Of a stretch of DNA of 64,000 nt, positions 1 through 12,611 are shown piece by piece. The stretch spans positions 806,001 to 870,000 of the forward strand of contig NBAZ01000005.1 in NCBI GenBank assembly GCA_002794735.1, given 5' to 3'. A program made the translations under genes and the position numbers. The stretch is from Pyrrhoderma lamaoense. Lineage: Eukaryota > Basidiomycota > Agaricomycetes > Hymenochaetales > Hymenochaetaceae. Every line of letters starts with the position of its first letter. The stretch's first letter is position 1. Below the pieces are notes generated by a model. It was not told the DNA's origin and did no database searches. It saw only the letters and a list, made by a program, of their open reading frames with translations.

Positions 1-711
1 TGTTTTGTATGGGCGGCTTTGCCTGGTGTGGGCCTTGTGAATTACACTTTTCTAATCTTACAGTTGCACAATCACATCCGAAATACCTGTAACGCGCTCT
101 CACACATGTGCATTGAGTTGAGGTTGACATCTTTGATGAGGAGCGTTTTTGACTATCAGGACTAGCGTTCTATGCTGCTTTATATTATTTCAATAGCATC
201 TATTTAATCATTTTTAAGAATTTCCTTTGCACTGTCACTACCAAAATTTTTATTGTACATGGGAAGAGAATTTTGCATTCTTAGGTTTTTATAAGCTAAA
301 ATAGAGTTATTATGGGCTAAAGCTACAATACTCCTTTCATGCATGATAAATACCTAGAAACGTTCAGCAAGTTTGCTATTGTGACTAGGCGGCTCAAGCA
401 AATCTAGTTTTAGAAAATTTACTAGTATTAGGACTTGAAGAAAAAGAGCAAAGGTTGACTTGATTATGACATAATAGTGTCTGTATAATTTACTTTAATT
501 AATATAAAATGCAAGAAACTACATTGAGGTGGTTGGTTGTCGTCAATTTTATCAGTAACAATATACAAATTTAGCAATACCAAATGAGTGCATCCTCAGG
601 GCGATTGGTGCAACTTAAACGTCATCAGACGGATATGGGAATAGCCGAGCACGAACTGTGGTCCGTTCAGTCCAAGTAGACGGTGTCATAAGGTGCTTTC
701 ACCCTTCGACA
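1..711. other. Upstream region of gtr2, no gene seen
   Basis: AT-rich sequence with no reading frame that I can tie to a family and no in-frame exon leading into the Rag GTPase that follows. It probably holds the promoter and 5' leader of that gene. A 3' end of a gene lying to the left cannot be excluded. Confidence 0.5.
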
Positions 712-2625
712 ATGTCCAAGTCATCCCCAGCTGTCACAAATCAGCAACCGGTAGCGAGGCAGAGTCTTCGCCCTACACTTGCGCAGCAGGCGTCTTCTGA
801 CGATGAACTAGACGAGTTTGTGCGTACAAAAATCCTTCTGTTAGGCCTTCGGAGGTATGTTCATCCAAGATGTGGTTCTCAATTTGCAGCTTATACTGAC
901 TTGAAAACTTTGCACGCAAACGTTCTCCGTTCGGAATGATGTTGCCAAAATGAACTGATCATCGAATTATTGCATGTATGTCCAAAGGAGCGGGAAGACA
1001 AGCATACACCAGGTCTTGTTCGAAGACCTGAACCCGAAGCAAGCATTCTTCGTGGAGCCCACGACTCGATTAACGAAACACAAGATTGAGTGAGTTATGC
1101 ATAGCTTTCTTAACACCCATCCTCCTAATGTGCATTACTATTTTTTCCCAGTTCATTCATACCATTAGAGTTCTGGGATTGTCCAGGCATTATTACGCCA
1201 GAGTCCCTTGGTGTCCCTTTATCACACTTTACGACAATCATATTTGTTATTGACATTCAAGACTCGTATAACACGGCTATTACACGCTTAATTCAGTTTA
1301 TGGTTAATGCATTTCAACAAAATCCAGAGGTGAACTTTGAGATATTTGTTCACAAAGCTGAATCACTATCTGAGGAATACCGTTTAGGTAATCTCTCTTC
1401 TACCTTATCAAAAAACTGGTCGTCTGATTATCACTATTACTATACATAGAGAGCTATAAGCATATCCAGAACCGCGTTATGGACGAACTTGCGGACCTCG
1501 CTCCAATTAGTATCAACATCCCACACACGTATGATTCAAGTCCCGTTTCTCCATCAGACACCATGTATGACCCGATGCAAATTCCCCATGCATTTTACCT
1601 CACTTCTGTGTATGATCATTCGCTTCAAGAGGCGTTCTCACGTGTATTCGCGCGGATAATATCTTCTGGAGTCTTACCGCATATTGAAGAACTCTTGAAT
1701 ACCCTTCTAGCCAATTCGTCATCACATAAAACATTCTTGTTTGATACCAAGGCAAGATTCTATGTGGCCACGGATACTTCTCCGATTGATTTCACTACTT
1801 TTGGGCTTTGTTGTGACTATGTGCATATGCTAAATCAATTTGGAGACCTTTACAAGTACGTAACTAAAGGTGTTGCTTTTTGACAAAAACTCATTGGTTT
1901 ACGCGCAGATCTGCAATCTCATCTCCTACATCACATCCCCGCCGGGTGAATATTGAAGATGATGAATCTATATCAGTAACCTCACCCAACGGATCTCAAC
2001 CGACCAGTCCCAAATACTCGAAAGCCCAGAGCCCTTCCATCTCCGCTGTAGCGTCTCGCTCCTCTACGCCAAATCATACTCTCAGACCTAGTTCCGGCTC
2101 ACAAATACAGGCACAGACACACTCACCTGGTCAAATGTCTTCATCAAGTACGCCGAGTCATGCTCGATCTCGGTCTAGTACAAATGCAAGACCTATAGAC
2201 GCTGAAATAGCTGAGTTGAATTCGTCTGCGTCTGGAAATTTTGAGGGGAGGAATGGTGGATTGAATGGAAATCATTTCAAACAGAAGAAAACAGCGTTTC
2301 AACCAACAGCCACGGCCTCACTTTCTCCTCATCATACACTTGTTTTCCATTCCGTGACACCGAGATTCGCGTTAATCGCGCTTGTACCGACCTCTGTGTG
2401 GGAAACAAAACGTGGGCTAATAGAGTATAATATTGTTTACTTTAGGTGCGCCTCTGTTTCGATTCTGCTTTAGTCGTGACGATAGAAATCCGTTACTAAT
2501 TTAATCTTACTCTGCACCACAGAGAGGGTGTCCAGGAGATTTACGACCTGGTACTCGAGACGAAGAGAAAAAAGATTAAAAAGCAGATAGAAGTCTCGAA
2601 TACGAAGCCATCGTCTAAACGATAA
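712..2625 (+). CDS. gtr2: Rag-family GTPase Gtr2 (RagC/D orthologue)
   Basis: Small GTPase that pairs with Gtr1 on the vacuole to signal amino-acid sufficiency to TORC1. Six exons join in frame: 712-854, 988-1089, 1152-1387, 1450-1855, 1909-2445 and 2523-2625, giving 508 residues. The P-loop GLRRSGKT (residues 45-52) is split by intron 1. The switch II region reads FWDCPG. The G4 position reads HKAE where RagC/D proteins usually have HKxD. The Rag C-terminal roadblock-like domain is recognisable (YVHMLNQFGDLYK, then KRGLIEYN). A serine/proline-rich segment of about 130 residues (exon 5) sits between YVHMLNQFGDLYK and the last strands, longer than in yeast Gtr2. The ATG at 712 gives a sensible start about 30 residues before the G domain. 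No frameshift is needed. Confidence 0.93.
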
Positions 2626-4237
2626 ATCTCAATGTCATTTATACCAAATATCTCTGAAAGAGTTTAATTCTTATCTGACTCTTTGCTTATTTCTTTGTTT
2701 ATATGTTTTCGGGACACTAACTTCCTCCTTTTCCCTTACTCTATTTTTATATAAGTTTCCTAGTATACCTAATGTTGTTGCTCTTGCTTTACTTATAGAT
2801 TTCCTTATTGTTCACAAGTATATGTTGTATCCGTTATGATTTCATTTGTATCTAGAGATGTTTCACAATTTACTAAAATTTGCGTTACTGATGATATCCC
2901 GTTGTGATCTTTTCTAAGGCAATTTGATAACTCCGCAGTATGAGACCGGAGAAATCTGTGATATGATACTCTGCTCGTAATGTTTCAAAGCAATCTGTAT
3001 CTTGATTCCTTCTCAAAAATTGCTTGCGTGTGATTGATATTATCATTATTAAAGAAGGGAAGGTAGTAAAGTCCATTCAACTGATTTGTGGGATGGTATG
3101 ATTAGGCCTTTACTACGGTTATTCTCGGACTTCATCGTGCCATTACTAAAACGTGAATAAGTATGATCCTTGAAATTAAGTAGTATCGCACATGTTCGTC
3201 TATACCTACTCAACTGGGTTCTGACTTAGTCAACTCCGATTTCAGTCGGAGCTAAAGTTTGGTAGTAAATGACAAAGATGTGAGACCGGAAGGTTGTGAT
3301 GTACAAATTTATATGGATAAAATATCTGTATTGAGGTCGTATATGGTTGACCACAAGATAATTCTGCTGATCACACACAGAATTCAGAATACAACAAATA
3401 TGATCTGCTTTACATTGTGTGATCATGCTAAAATATGATTTGGATCGAAGAGGAGAGTTCTCCCTAGTCGAATCAAATCAGACACTGAGACAGTATGGCG
3501 TAGCTGATAACGCGTGTCACACACTGTCACTCGCATCCAATGTTGGGACTTCTGACAACAATCGCAGATCAAGTGAACCGAAATATTGAAGTATAGCGCC
3601 CACAAGCCTTACCAAAAAGCAGCTATCAGGCGTGGTCGAATAATCTTGAGGTTTTAAAGCTATTTCTTACATGTTTCCATCTTGAAATTTTGTTAGCACT
3701 TACACAGTATGAATGTAGATATACAAAGTTATTTGCCAGTCTCACAGACGAAGGTTGAGTGACCATCTGAATCTGGATATAAAAATTTGATTTCCATTGT
3801 ACCGGTACAAAGAATCTGTATCATTCAACTCACCCTGCTCGCCTTTAGTCAAAATAATTTTGATTGGTACCACGATACCTTCTTCAGGCTCAGGTTATTT
3901 GTAGAGACCGTTTAATTCTCCTTGATGGTTGCAATGCTACGATAACCGCCATCTCGCCCCGTTGGCCGGCTGTCAGGATCTTTTATTTTATTTCGAAATC
4001 TTTTTTATTCATTTATTGCTATTGGCCACTTCTCGTCCTCTGAATTAATGAACCCATCGGAAGGTTTAAATCTCCCTATCCAGTTGCGGCTTGTTCCAAC
4101 GATGACACCCTGTGCGCGTTTAGGACCAATAACGTAACCGAGGGGGTGTAAGTTCCCTCACCCCGCTCCCTTCGCGCCCTTTAAATGGATCCTGTTGTTA
4201 AGTGTGTAACAATTTCTCTCTCCCACACCTTCTCCCA
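2626..4237. other. Intergenic region, no gene recognised
   Basis: Holds the 3' region of gtr2 and the upstream region of the arrestin-domain gene. Short open frames on the minus strand (2885-3605) show no family signature, no plausible splice linkage and no start context that I trust. A GC-richer stretch at about 4080-4200 lies just before the arrestin start and is the likely core promoter. Confidence 0.5.
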
Positions 4238-6240
4238 ATGGGTACTATCCGCTCGTCCGGAGAATCGATACCTTCATCTGAAGGATGTCCCAGTACACAT
4301 TCTCTTGCACCCGTAAGAGGACGCAATAACAGAAATCATAATAGGATAAATGCTAGCTCAGACATACCAGAGACGGGATCTATGCTAGTGGATTATCAGG
4401 GGAAGCCAGTTGTTATACTCAAAATATTCAAAACTGTCAAGCGTGTAGACGAAGTGCCTGAATTTACTGAAGGAGAGATCATATCTGGCTCTGTTGACCT
4501 TAATCTTTCAAAAACTGAAACTGTAGAAGACGCAGTAGTCTCTGTGCGTAGGCATTATCGTAATAGCTCATATGATATTACTTGTGATGAATTCTGATCC
4601 CAGTATTCTGACGTGTATTTCTTTTTTTACAGGTTCGAGGATCGATACTTAGTCAAGGAAAACATCAACACCGTAAGGTGTTTGTGGAAGTATCGGAAAG
4701 GATCTGGGAGGCAAGTGCAATAAGCAGAGAGGCCTGTTCTGTATCTTCTTCAGGTGTATGCAGCGCACAGTTGAAGGGGTGCTTTAGTTGGGCGTTTTCA
4801 CTAAAGCTCCCGAATCAAGTTTTTACCGCGGAGATGGGATCCAGGGGACAAGAATCCTCAGAGCAATTACCACCAACAATAAATTTTCCTGACCTTCGAT
4901 ATAATATCGTGTATGAGGTAGTCTGCACTATAAAAGGGCGGAGAACTATGACGTAGGCTCAATCCTCAGCCTAATGAACTCCATGAATACTGATATTTCA
5001 CTACTAATCATGAAACACATAGATTGTCAAGTCCATTCAACTACATTCCGATGATAAGAACTCCCCAGCTAGCATCAGTATCGGGATTGGATCGATTCAG
5101 TTCGAGCGAAGACGAATGGGAAGTATTCGAATCTTTCAATGTCAGGGGTGTCGCATTTGCCACCTATACTTGTGATATCAAATGTACTGTAGGTTGTTTC
5201 TACACTCGTATGAATAGCCGAAATTTGATATACATCACAGATCGCTTTATCGAAACCGTTGTCGTACAAGAGAGGAGGTTCCATTCCCTGTGTTATAGCT
5301 TTCGAATGCGATGATACGATTGTCTTAGAACTTATCTCATGTCCACAAGTACCGCGAGTTCGCCTTTGTTGTCACGTAGATGACACTATCCCTAGTTTAG
5401 AGACAAAGCTTTTGAGGATTTTGGATCATTTCAAGGTGGACAATGTCAATCAACGTCATGTTGCGACGTCTACATGGCGGGTGTTGGGTACAAACCCATC
5501 GATAGAAGATCGCAAAATCATAAACCTGATGAGACCTAGTCTAGATTTCAGCGGGAAAATCCGTCCAAAGATTCTCGTAGGAGAAATTCCTTTATCGGAA
5601 GATCTTATTCCTTCCTTCTCGTTTGGTACTTTGTCTTATAAGGTATTCATGTCTATCGCTAGTCTTTAACTTTAGAGTCATATTGCTGACTCGAGTTCCG
5701 GACGTACGACTCTAGTACGAAGTACAGATGCATTCATTCAAAATCGCCGGTTTTGCTCCAGAAGACGGAGAAAAAGCGATCTTTTTTCGTGCTGAAGTTC
5801 AAGTCACTACAAAGTCCTCGGTGTCCATCTCGAGCCGTCAAAGAAATGACTCATCGCCTTCAACAAGTAATCTGAATATAGCATCTTCATCATCTCCACC
5901 CTCATTAAAGCCACATCCAATCAAAGGTCTAGACTCTGTGCAGCGACCAAGTACGCATCGGAGGTCGAACACGTCCCCAGTTTTAACACTTCCCAATTCA
6001 CTATCAACCCCACGATGTCCTCGCTCTAGAAACAAACAACTACAGGAAATCTCAGCAGTTCCTACACCAGTGCCGACTCCTCCGCCTAAACGAGATCCCA
6101 ACCGTCTCATGCAACGTAGTCAGTCATATTACGATAGGCCGTTACCCAATCTCCCTGATGATGAATATAGCACTGGAAGGGGTATAGCTCTTCGGCGGGC
6201 AGTAACTGATGGATCGAGGCCCACCTCAAATGGGCGATGA
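4238..6240 (+). CDS. Arrestin-domain-containing protein
   Basis: Five exons join without a frame break: 4238-4543, 4633-4952, 5023-5188, 5241-5642 and 5716-6240 (572 residues). Arrestin-fold N-terminal features: GEIISGSVDLNLSKTETVEDAVVSVRG, then LPPTINFPDLRYNIVYEV. C-terminal lobe features: IALSKPLSYKRGGSIPC and SFSFGTLSYKYEVQ. The last intron was placed using a CTGAC branch-like site and the CTCTAG acceptor, which restores the strand YKYEVQ. The C-terminal 140 residues are Ser/Thr/Pro-rich and likely disordered. Fungal arrestin-like proteins act as adaptors that bring ubiquitin ligases to membrane transporters. No PPxY motif stands out, so that role is inferred from family only. An in-frame upstream ATG at 4202 would add 12 residues. 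Confidence 0.82.
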
Positions 6241-9199
6241 CCTCAAATGATATCCACTCACTCCCTGAGCATCTCACGTGCTGGCGTTCCAGTAAGAACA
6301 TCATTCGGTGTTTTATACAGGGCACATACTAGCAAGTTTCCCCTCAGTCCGCACCTAACGCTATTCATATCTATAACAAACTACACACTCTAGCGATTCT
6401 TCATTTTTGTACATCATCTCATCTATCCGCTGATCCCATCCGTGGCTCAATCCGGCAACTATTCTTAGCTCTATTTTTATTGTTCATCAATGGCTGTGCT
6501 GAACTGGACTAAGATATTAGGTTTGCTGCTATCTTTATTCTGAGCCGGGGGTCAGGTGGTTCTCTACTGATGCCCTCAGGATGCGAAGTACTTCTTATTG
6601 CCATGCCTGCAATGGTTGTAGGCACCCCACTGAGGGTACAAAGATTACTTTAGGCCATTCTTCCTTCTTCCTTCTCCTCCTTGGGGCTTTCGGGGAATTT
6701 CATACTCCTGTTTACTACGGAATCTTCCCTCCTCCTTCTCTCTTTTTCTCCCATGAGGCCTTTTTTATATTTCTATATTCCTATATTTGCTATTCTTGCA
6801 TCACACGTCTATGATGAAGATGATACTACTGCTGCGAATTTGTATTTCTATCGTAACTACCTACTCCCAGGAAATTGAAGGGCTTTACCGTGGGTTACTT
6901 TTTTCTCCCCCTGTATCATTGAGTTTTCCTTATTTTTTATCATTTTTCTCATCCTCTCTCTCCATCCTTCTGTTTGTACCCAGTAACGTTCTTTTCGCCT
7001 GATTTTCAACTACCCGTAATCCACTTCAAAAATAAAATCATTATAGGCTCTCAAATTACTATGTAGTGATGTATGAAGTATACTGTTCTTATCCCTTTCA
7101 CTCTACCGGAAATTCTCTCAAGATCTTTCTTCTGTACTCACATTCTGTCTTCCTCATTTTCTTCCTATCCTTATTCTAACCTTCTCTCTCTCACCTGTTT
7201 CTCACATTCATCGCATTCTCAATAACGTAACTTATTTCCTGTACGAAAGGCCAAACGACAATTATCTATCAATCAGTGTCAATTCTTCAGTCTTCTAACG
7301 AACGAACATCAATCACCTAACGGACATATGATATTATTTGATAGATTTAACTATCCCTTTCCATATTTAAATTTTGCTACGTTTATGGCTTTGCAACTTA
7401 TACATGTATCATTGTTATTTTAGACCTAATGTATACATGGACGTGTACTACACACCTCGGCAGCTATGTCTGCCCATCTGCTTCGACAGATGAATACACA
7501 AATTTGGATAAACAAACCATCATCTATCTATCTACTTAACTATCTACCTATCTACCTAACTGCCTCTTTACCTCCCTCTCACTATTCCCTCATCAGCCGT
7601 CGGGTATCTACCCAAAAGTCACAGCCGCTCAAGATCACATAAAGCTAAAATGCCTGTTTTGTACAATGTACATGGAAACGGGTTCCTCGCACTGCACAGA
7701 GAAAACTGGGTTAAGATAAGGACCACAAATGGCAAAAATCTATTAGGTTAAAGAACTATAACCTACAAAGCGTATATAAGAAAGTACTAATCAACGTATA
7801 TACCCCCTAGATACTCATAGGCTAGTTTACGTATACGAACATTAAGTGACAAATGCAATGTGCATACATGCAAATCTGAGGGTTTTACATATATACAATA
7901 TGCAATGTAAGCAAAGAGAAAGCGTTAAGCTAAAATTCAGATAGAGGCAGGGACGGAGAGGATGGGAGAGAAAGATAGATGAGAGTAGTGAAGATATCAA
8001 GGGAAGTAATTGTAGGGAGGAGAGAAAATTTATGATGCAGAGCAGTGAGGCAAGCAAGATTCTGTGATGGGTAAGGGTTATAAGTAGAGAGATACTGCAA
8101 GGGGGTTAAACTCCCCAAAAAGTAGGCAAGAAAACTCGTGCTATGATGTTCAAATTGTTATACGATTACAGGTAACAGAGGGCTTATGATGGGATATGGA
8201 TAATTATAGTTATGCAGAAGAGGAGTATTGGATTGAGAGGATGAAATCGGAGTCCATAGTACGTAACCCAAGAAAGCCAGGAAAGGTTTCAGCAAGGAGG
8301 GCAAAAACGTATCGGAGTGGACTTTTCAAGAGGAAAAAAAAGAGCCAATACCAAAATGTTCTTGTTTTTTCGCAAGATGTAAGTTTGGAAAATCTGGGCT
8401 ATAAAAGAAACGAAACCAGGCAATATATAGGTGATAGAATGAATAGATGAGCAGATGAAATTAGGAATATATATAAGAAATGAAGCGAATACATGCAAGG
8501 AGGAGAAGCTCAAGGGATAAAAAAAGATAATAGATATAAGCTGTGTGTAAGGTATCCGAAACGAAACCATAGACAAAACAGGGTCATACAACAACAATGC
8601 GCAAGGATTCGAACCGAGCAATCATCGATCGAAATGTGTAGGCCATAGCACGTCGAGGATGGAAAGTAAGACAGCACGATACAACAATAGGAAAAGGTAG
8701 AACGAAAAAAATTAAGATAAGATAGAAACATGAGATAGACCTAAGATTATGCATAGAATCACAAGCCTCTATACGAGGGAGGCATCTTGAAGATAACCAC
8801 GGAATATCGAGTCACGAACTAGAGTAAAGATGAAAAGAAGCCCGTTAGTAAGTTGTCGAAACCGCATAAAGTAAGGACAGGAGGAAGAAGAATTCGTCAG
8901 AAACAATCAGCTTCTGTATGATGAGTGGTAAATGCGCATTAATAAACGAAACAGTGATACGTGATGTATCTTTGATAATGCTAGATGCAACGAATGATCA
9001 AAGAGATAGAAGCAGAAGAAAAAAATGTATAGCCTCTCGGTATCCATTCTTACGGAAATCACCAAAAGGCATATGAGTATCCGTGGCACTACCAAAAGGT
9101 TGTTTGTAATAAGGAAGTAGGCAACGGTGGAGAGAGCAAGAGACGGTATCCCCAAAGTGTCAAAAAATGGGGAAGGCGCTACTTGTAAAGAAAACGGAT
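6241..9199. other. Long gene-poor interval with purine/pyrimidine skew
   Basis: Between the arrestin gene and the end of the G-alpha gene I find no coding family. 6590-7200 is pyrimidine-rich on the + strand. 7900-9100 is purine-rich on the + strand, as a minus-strand pyrimidine-rich tail would be. A TATC/TACC tetranucleotide tract lies at 7521-7560. The open frames here are compositional by-products of the skew. Long 3' UTRs or an unannotated non-coding transcript are possible. Confidence 0.45.
7521..7560. repeat. Imperfect TATC/TACC tetranucleotide microsatellite
   Basis: About ten imperfect units alternating atct/atc, acct and acta. Simple-sequence repeat in an intergenic region. Confidence 0.7.
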
Positions 9200-12100
9200 T
9201 TACCCAGGATGAAACAAAGGATCATAAACAACTCTTATCAATGTGCGAAAGAACCAAGCAAGTAAATGTAGATCGGGTTGACTCAAGTTTGCAAACATCT
9301 CTTCCCGTCCTTCAGCGGGAAAGAGTAGACTCCTCATGAAACTCCATGAGGAGTTTCAAGGCTCAATAGATACTAGTACAAACTCATGAAAAAGAAAGAA
9401 AGAAAAACAGGAACGCATAGATTTCGTAACGAAATGGAAGCAGTCAGTGCAAACATAGGAGAAAAATTACATACCATTCCTGATAACACTTTGAGTCGTA
9501 CTTGTATCGACGACGCTTGTTTGATGGGTATACAAGACCCTATGTTCTTCATTGTTTTTCCGATGTACTTGTAAAAAGTGAGTTCGGAAGTAATCTATCA
9601 CAGCTTCGTATGTGTTGGGTCTGTCGCCATATGATGGAATACTGTTCATAAAGGATGTTAGCACAATACGTATGATGAAGTCTAAGTTTTTAGTTGAAAA
9701 AGAGTGAGCTATCTCCTCCCTCTGATAATGTAACAGATCATGATACAGATACAGGATAGGATAGCTCGGAATTCATAGACGTTTATGGATCCGACATAGT
9801 GTAATCAAATCAGAAATGACAGAGGCATGTGAATTAGACGTGACTTTCGGGTTGAGCATAGATCCGTAAAATGATATGGGCGGCAGAAAAAAAGATGATA
9901 GAGCACCTCAAAGAGGTGAAAAATGTACACCAACGTATAAAAAAAAGCAGGTACAAAATCGGAAGAAATGGTGAAACATTATACTCACTATCTCTTAACA
10001 GCCACTTTTGCTGCTATTTTCTGCTTTAGGACATCCGTTTTATCTGTAAGAAATATTAGCATAACAGATCGATGACGTAAACATGAAGTTAAGTGTGGGC
10101 AGCAAGATAGCCCTGTTTCATGACAACTGAACATTGTACAGATATGCACAGCAATTGCCATATAATACGTGGGATAGCAATTTCCTATTACTCACTGAGG
10201 AATAGCACAAGATGCACTCTCTTTAGTAGTTCGTTTGAGCATATTTGAGTGAATAACTGAAGTGAATCATTGATGCGGTTCATCTTCGGTTCTTCTTCCA
10301 AATACTGCAAAATCAAACAATTAGTAGATGATCTAATTGAGAGATGTTTTCTGCGATCAAAACACGACATCATGACACAAGAAGATGGTGTGAGAAGTGT
10401 AATCATGACAGACACTGCATCGATTTTATTGACTAGATGGTGAATATGAAAAGGGTACACACCTGATCAAATGCGCTAACAGGCGCAAGGAAAATAATGG
10501 CATTTGCATCATCGAAGTATGGCACCCACGTATGACGCTGACCACGGGCCCCACCTACATCGTACAGATGCCACAATATCGATTTACCACTCACTTGCAC
10601 AGAGAACTCGTGTGAGGCAATGCCCATAGTCTGTAAGCGCACACGGAGAATGTCGTCTATCGAAGGCGAATATTCTTTATTCGAGACCCGGTCAATACTG
10701 TTTAAAAAGCTATTATACAAATTAAAGGATCCCGATTAATTTACGTTGTATGAGTATGATAGAAGGATTGAAGTGAAACATACTGTTCTGCAGACTCTTG
10801 TAATCGGAGCTTTCGCTTATCTATAAGAGAGCGTACGGCTGGATGAGCCCAAAGAGCTTTAACATCTTCACGACACGCATATAACAAACGTTGAACGTCT
10901 TCAAGTTCTTTCTGTATAGCATCTCTGATCCTCTGTTCATCATCTTCTACTTCTTTGCCCTTATTATCTTCACTATGCCTCCTCTTTCTTCCGCTAACGC
11001 TCATCGTTGTTTGCCAACCCGTTCGCACATACACACCCCCACCGCGGCGTTTTGCTAACGCACCGACCTGTACACCTCCACTGAGACGATCTGCAAGCCC
11101 GGCTTCTGCTGACAAGAGTGGACTGAGTTTGAGTTTAAGGGTTGCGAGCTCAGTACGCGCTGCTGCAGATAGAGATGCTATGACACCTCCATCACTGTTG
11201 TCTACATCCGCAGCAGCAGCCTCGGCATCGGCATCCTGTTCATTACTAGTCTCTATGGGCGCACTGCTTGGACCGGCGATAGGAACGGCTGTTGAAGGGG
11301 GCGAGCTCGGCGTGAGATTTAGAGCATCTAGTGCCTGGAGTATACGTTTGATGTTCCGAACAACGTTAAAGAAGACTACCGGGCGCCAGGAATCTCGTTC
11401 TTCGTCGAGTGAAGAGGGAGCGTAGAATAACTGGAACTGTTTTTGGAGCGTTGATTTTCCAGACTCAGCCTGACCTAGGAGTAGAAGCTATCAAATGCGA
11501 CAGAAGAAAAGCAAAGATTTGAGAATGGTCGATCAGTATTTGTTACAATCACAAGCAGATAAGCTTTTTGATGAAAAGGATGAAAAGAATGTGTAATGCG
11601 TGCGTGTGAGAACAGCAATGTTGTATGTAGTAAGTGCTAGAAGCATATTCCTAACATTTATGGGGAGAGGTGAAAATAGATAGTCAAGAGATAGGATAAG
11701 AGTCCCCGGCATGTAAACTAATTCGAGCACGTCATCAGAGACATTACTGAGGTTTTCCCCGGTAGTAAAGTAGAACTGCATTTACGCGTAAATTATGATC
11801 ACAATTCAATCGAAGTAGTGATCTACGAGACAATGCCAGATCAAGACGTAGGAACCCACGACAGCCACCGAGGAGGATTCTAGTTTATAGTGCTATTTAA
11901 AAGTGCACACACACGCACAAGTGTTTCGCCTTTGCACTTGGCATTGAAGGCAGTTGAAGAAAAAGGTAGAGGAACGTTGGGGGATAGAATACGCACCTTG
12001 ACCTCCATGTTATTACGCTTTTTGGACTCGCGTTCTGTTCTGATTTGTTCATCTATTCTGTCTGAGACTAGTTTTGCTTCAATTTCTGCACGAATACGAC

Positions 12101-12209
12101 GTTCGCGTTCCTCGTCAGACTCAGTTGGAGGAGGTTTGAGCACGAGAGATAGAGGGTCATCGGGAGAGTAATTGTATAGGCTTGGAGTACGCGACTGAGT
12201 GCGGATCAT
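9200..12209 (-). CDS. Enlarged heterotrimeric G-protein alpha subunit
   Basis: Seven exons (minus): 12209-11997, 11487-10784, 10709-10463, 10304-10196, 10043-9989, 9641-9475 and 9309-9200, about 534 residues. The first six are well supported. G1 is LLLLGQAESGKSTLQKQF (canonical GAGESGKST). The switch I region is DILRVRLQTMGI with the catalytic Arg and Thr kept. G3 is DVGGARGQR. G4 is LVLFLNKTD. Next come YIPSYGDRPN and HFLQVHRKN. The G5 TCAT-like element reads TSVVDT. About 110 extra residues separate G1 from switch I compared with ordinary G-alpha, rich in Ala, Ser and charged residues. There is no N-myristoylation glycine. Intron 1 is long (509 nt). The last exon is the least certain: it gives REEMFANLSQPDL and then about 22 extra residues, unlike the short G-alpha tail. 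Confidence 0.85.
9329..9354. repeat. 10-bp perfect inverted repeat with 6-nt loop
   Basis: actcctcatg and catgaggagt are perfect reverse complements around a short loop. A second register (aaactcc/ggagttt) is nested in it. It lies in the predicted last intron of the G-alpha gene. Function unknown. Confidence 0.7.
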
Positions 12210-12611
12210 GGCAAGGGTCAATAAGAAGAGAAGAGAGAGAGGGGATGATGGTGGTTTGAGAGAAAGGGGAGTAGATGAGATATGAATATAAGTAAAATAG
12301 GAAAAGATGGCGAAAAAATAAGAAAAAAGAAAGATTGATGGGGAAATATGAAGAGGAAGTGAGCAGCACCGCAGTTTCAGAATTATAAATTCTGATTTTA
12401 TAAAAAAAACATGGGCAAACACATTAGGCAGATTTTAAAAAAAAGATTGGATCAATTAAATAACCAACAAAGATGTGAGACTAGACAGGAGGACGACCGA
12501 TCAGACAGTCGTCGTCGTATCTCCTTATATTCATCATCAACAGGTAACCGTAGTCATCGTCAGCATTTGCCCTTAACGCGCGTAGATCATCTCCACCGTC
12601 TCCATCCACCC
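12210..12611. promoter_or_regulatory. Divergent promoter between G-alpha and cyclophilin
   Basis: A 400-bp interval separates the two start codons. It contains purine-rich runs on the + strand next to the G-alpha start (its pyrimidine-rich leader) and no other gene. No specific element is claimed. Confidence 0.5.

Noticed and set aside
5643..5715. Apparent frame break in the arrestin gene before the C-terminal exon
   Set aside because: A 73-nt intron with a CTGAC branch-like site and CTCTAG acceptor joins LSYK to YEVQ in phase.
8600..8625. T-loop-like string (revcomp of GGTTCGAATCC) suggesting a minus-strand tRNA
   Set aside because: The flanking bases do not pair as a T stem, and no anticodon or acceptor stem can be drawn around it.
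8196..8731. Opposed open frames (84-110 residues) in purine-rich sequence
   Set aside because: Both strands are open because of compositional skew; neither resembles a known protein.
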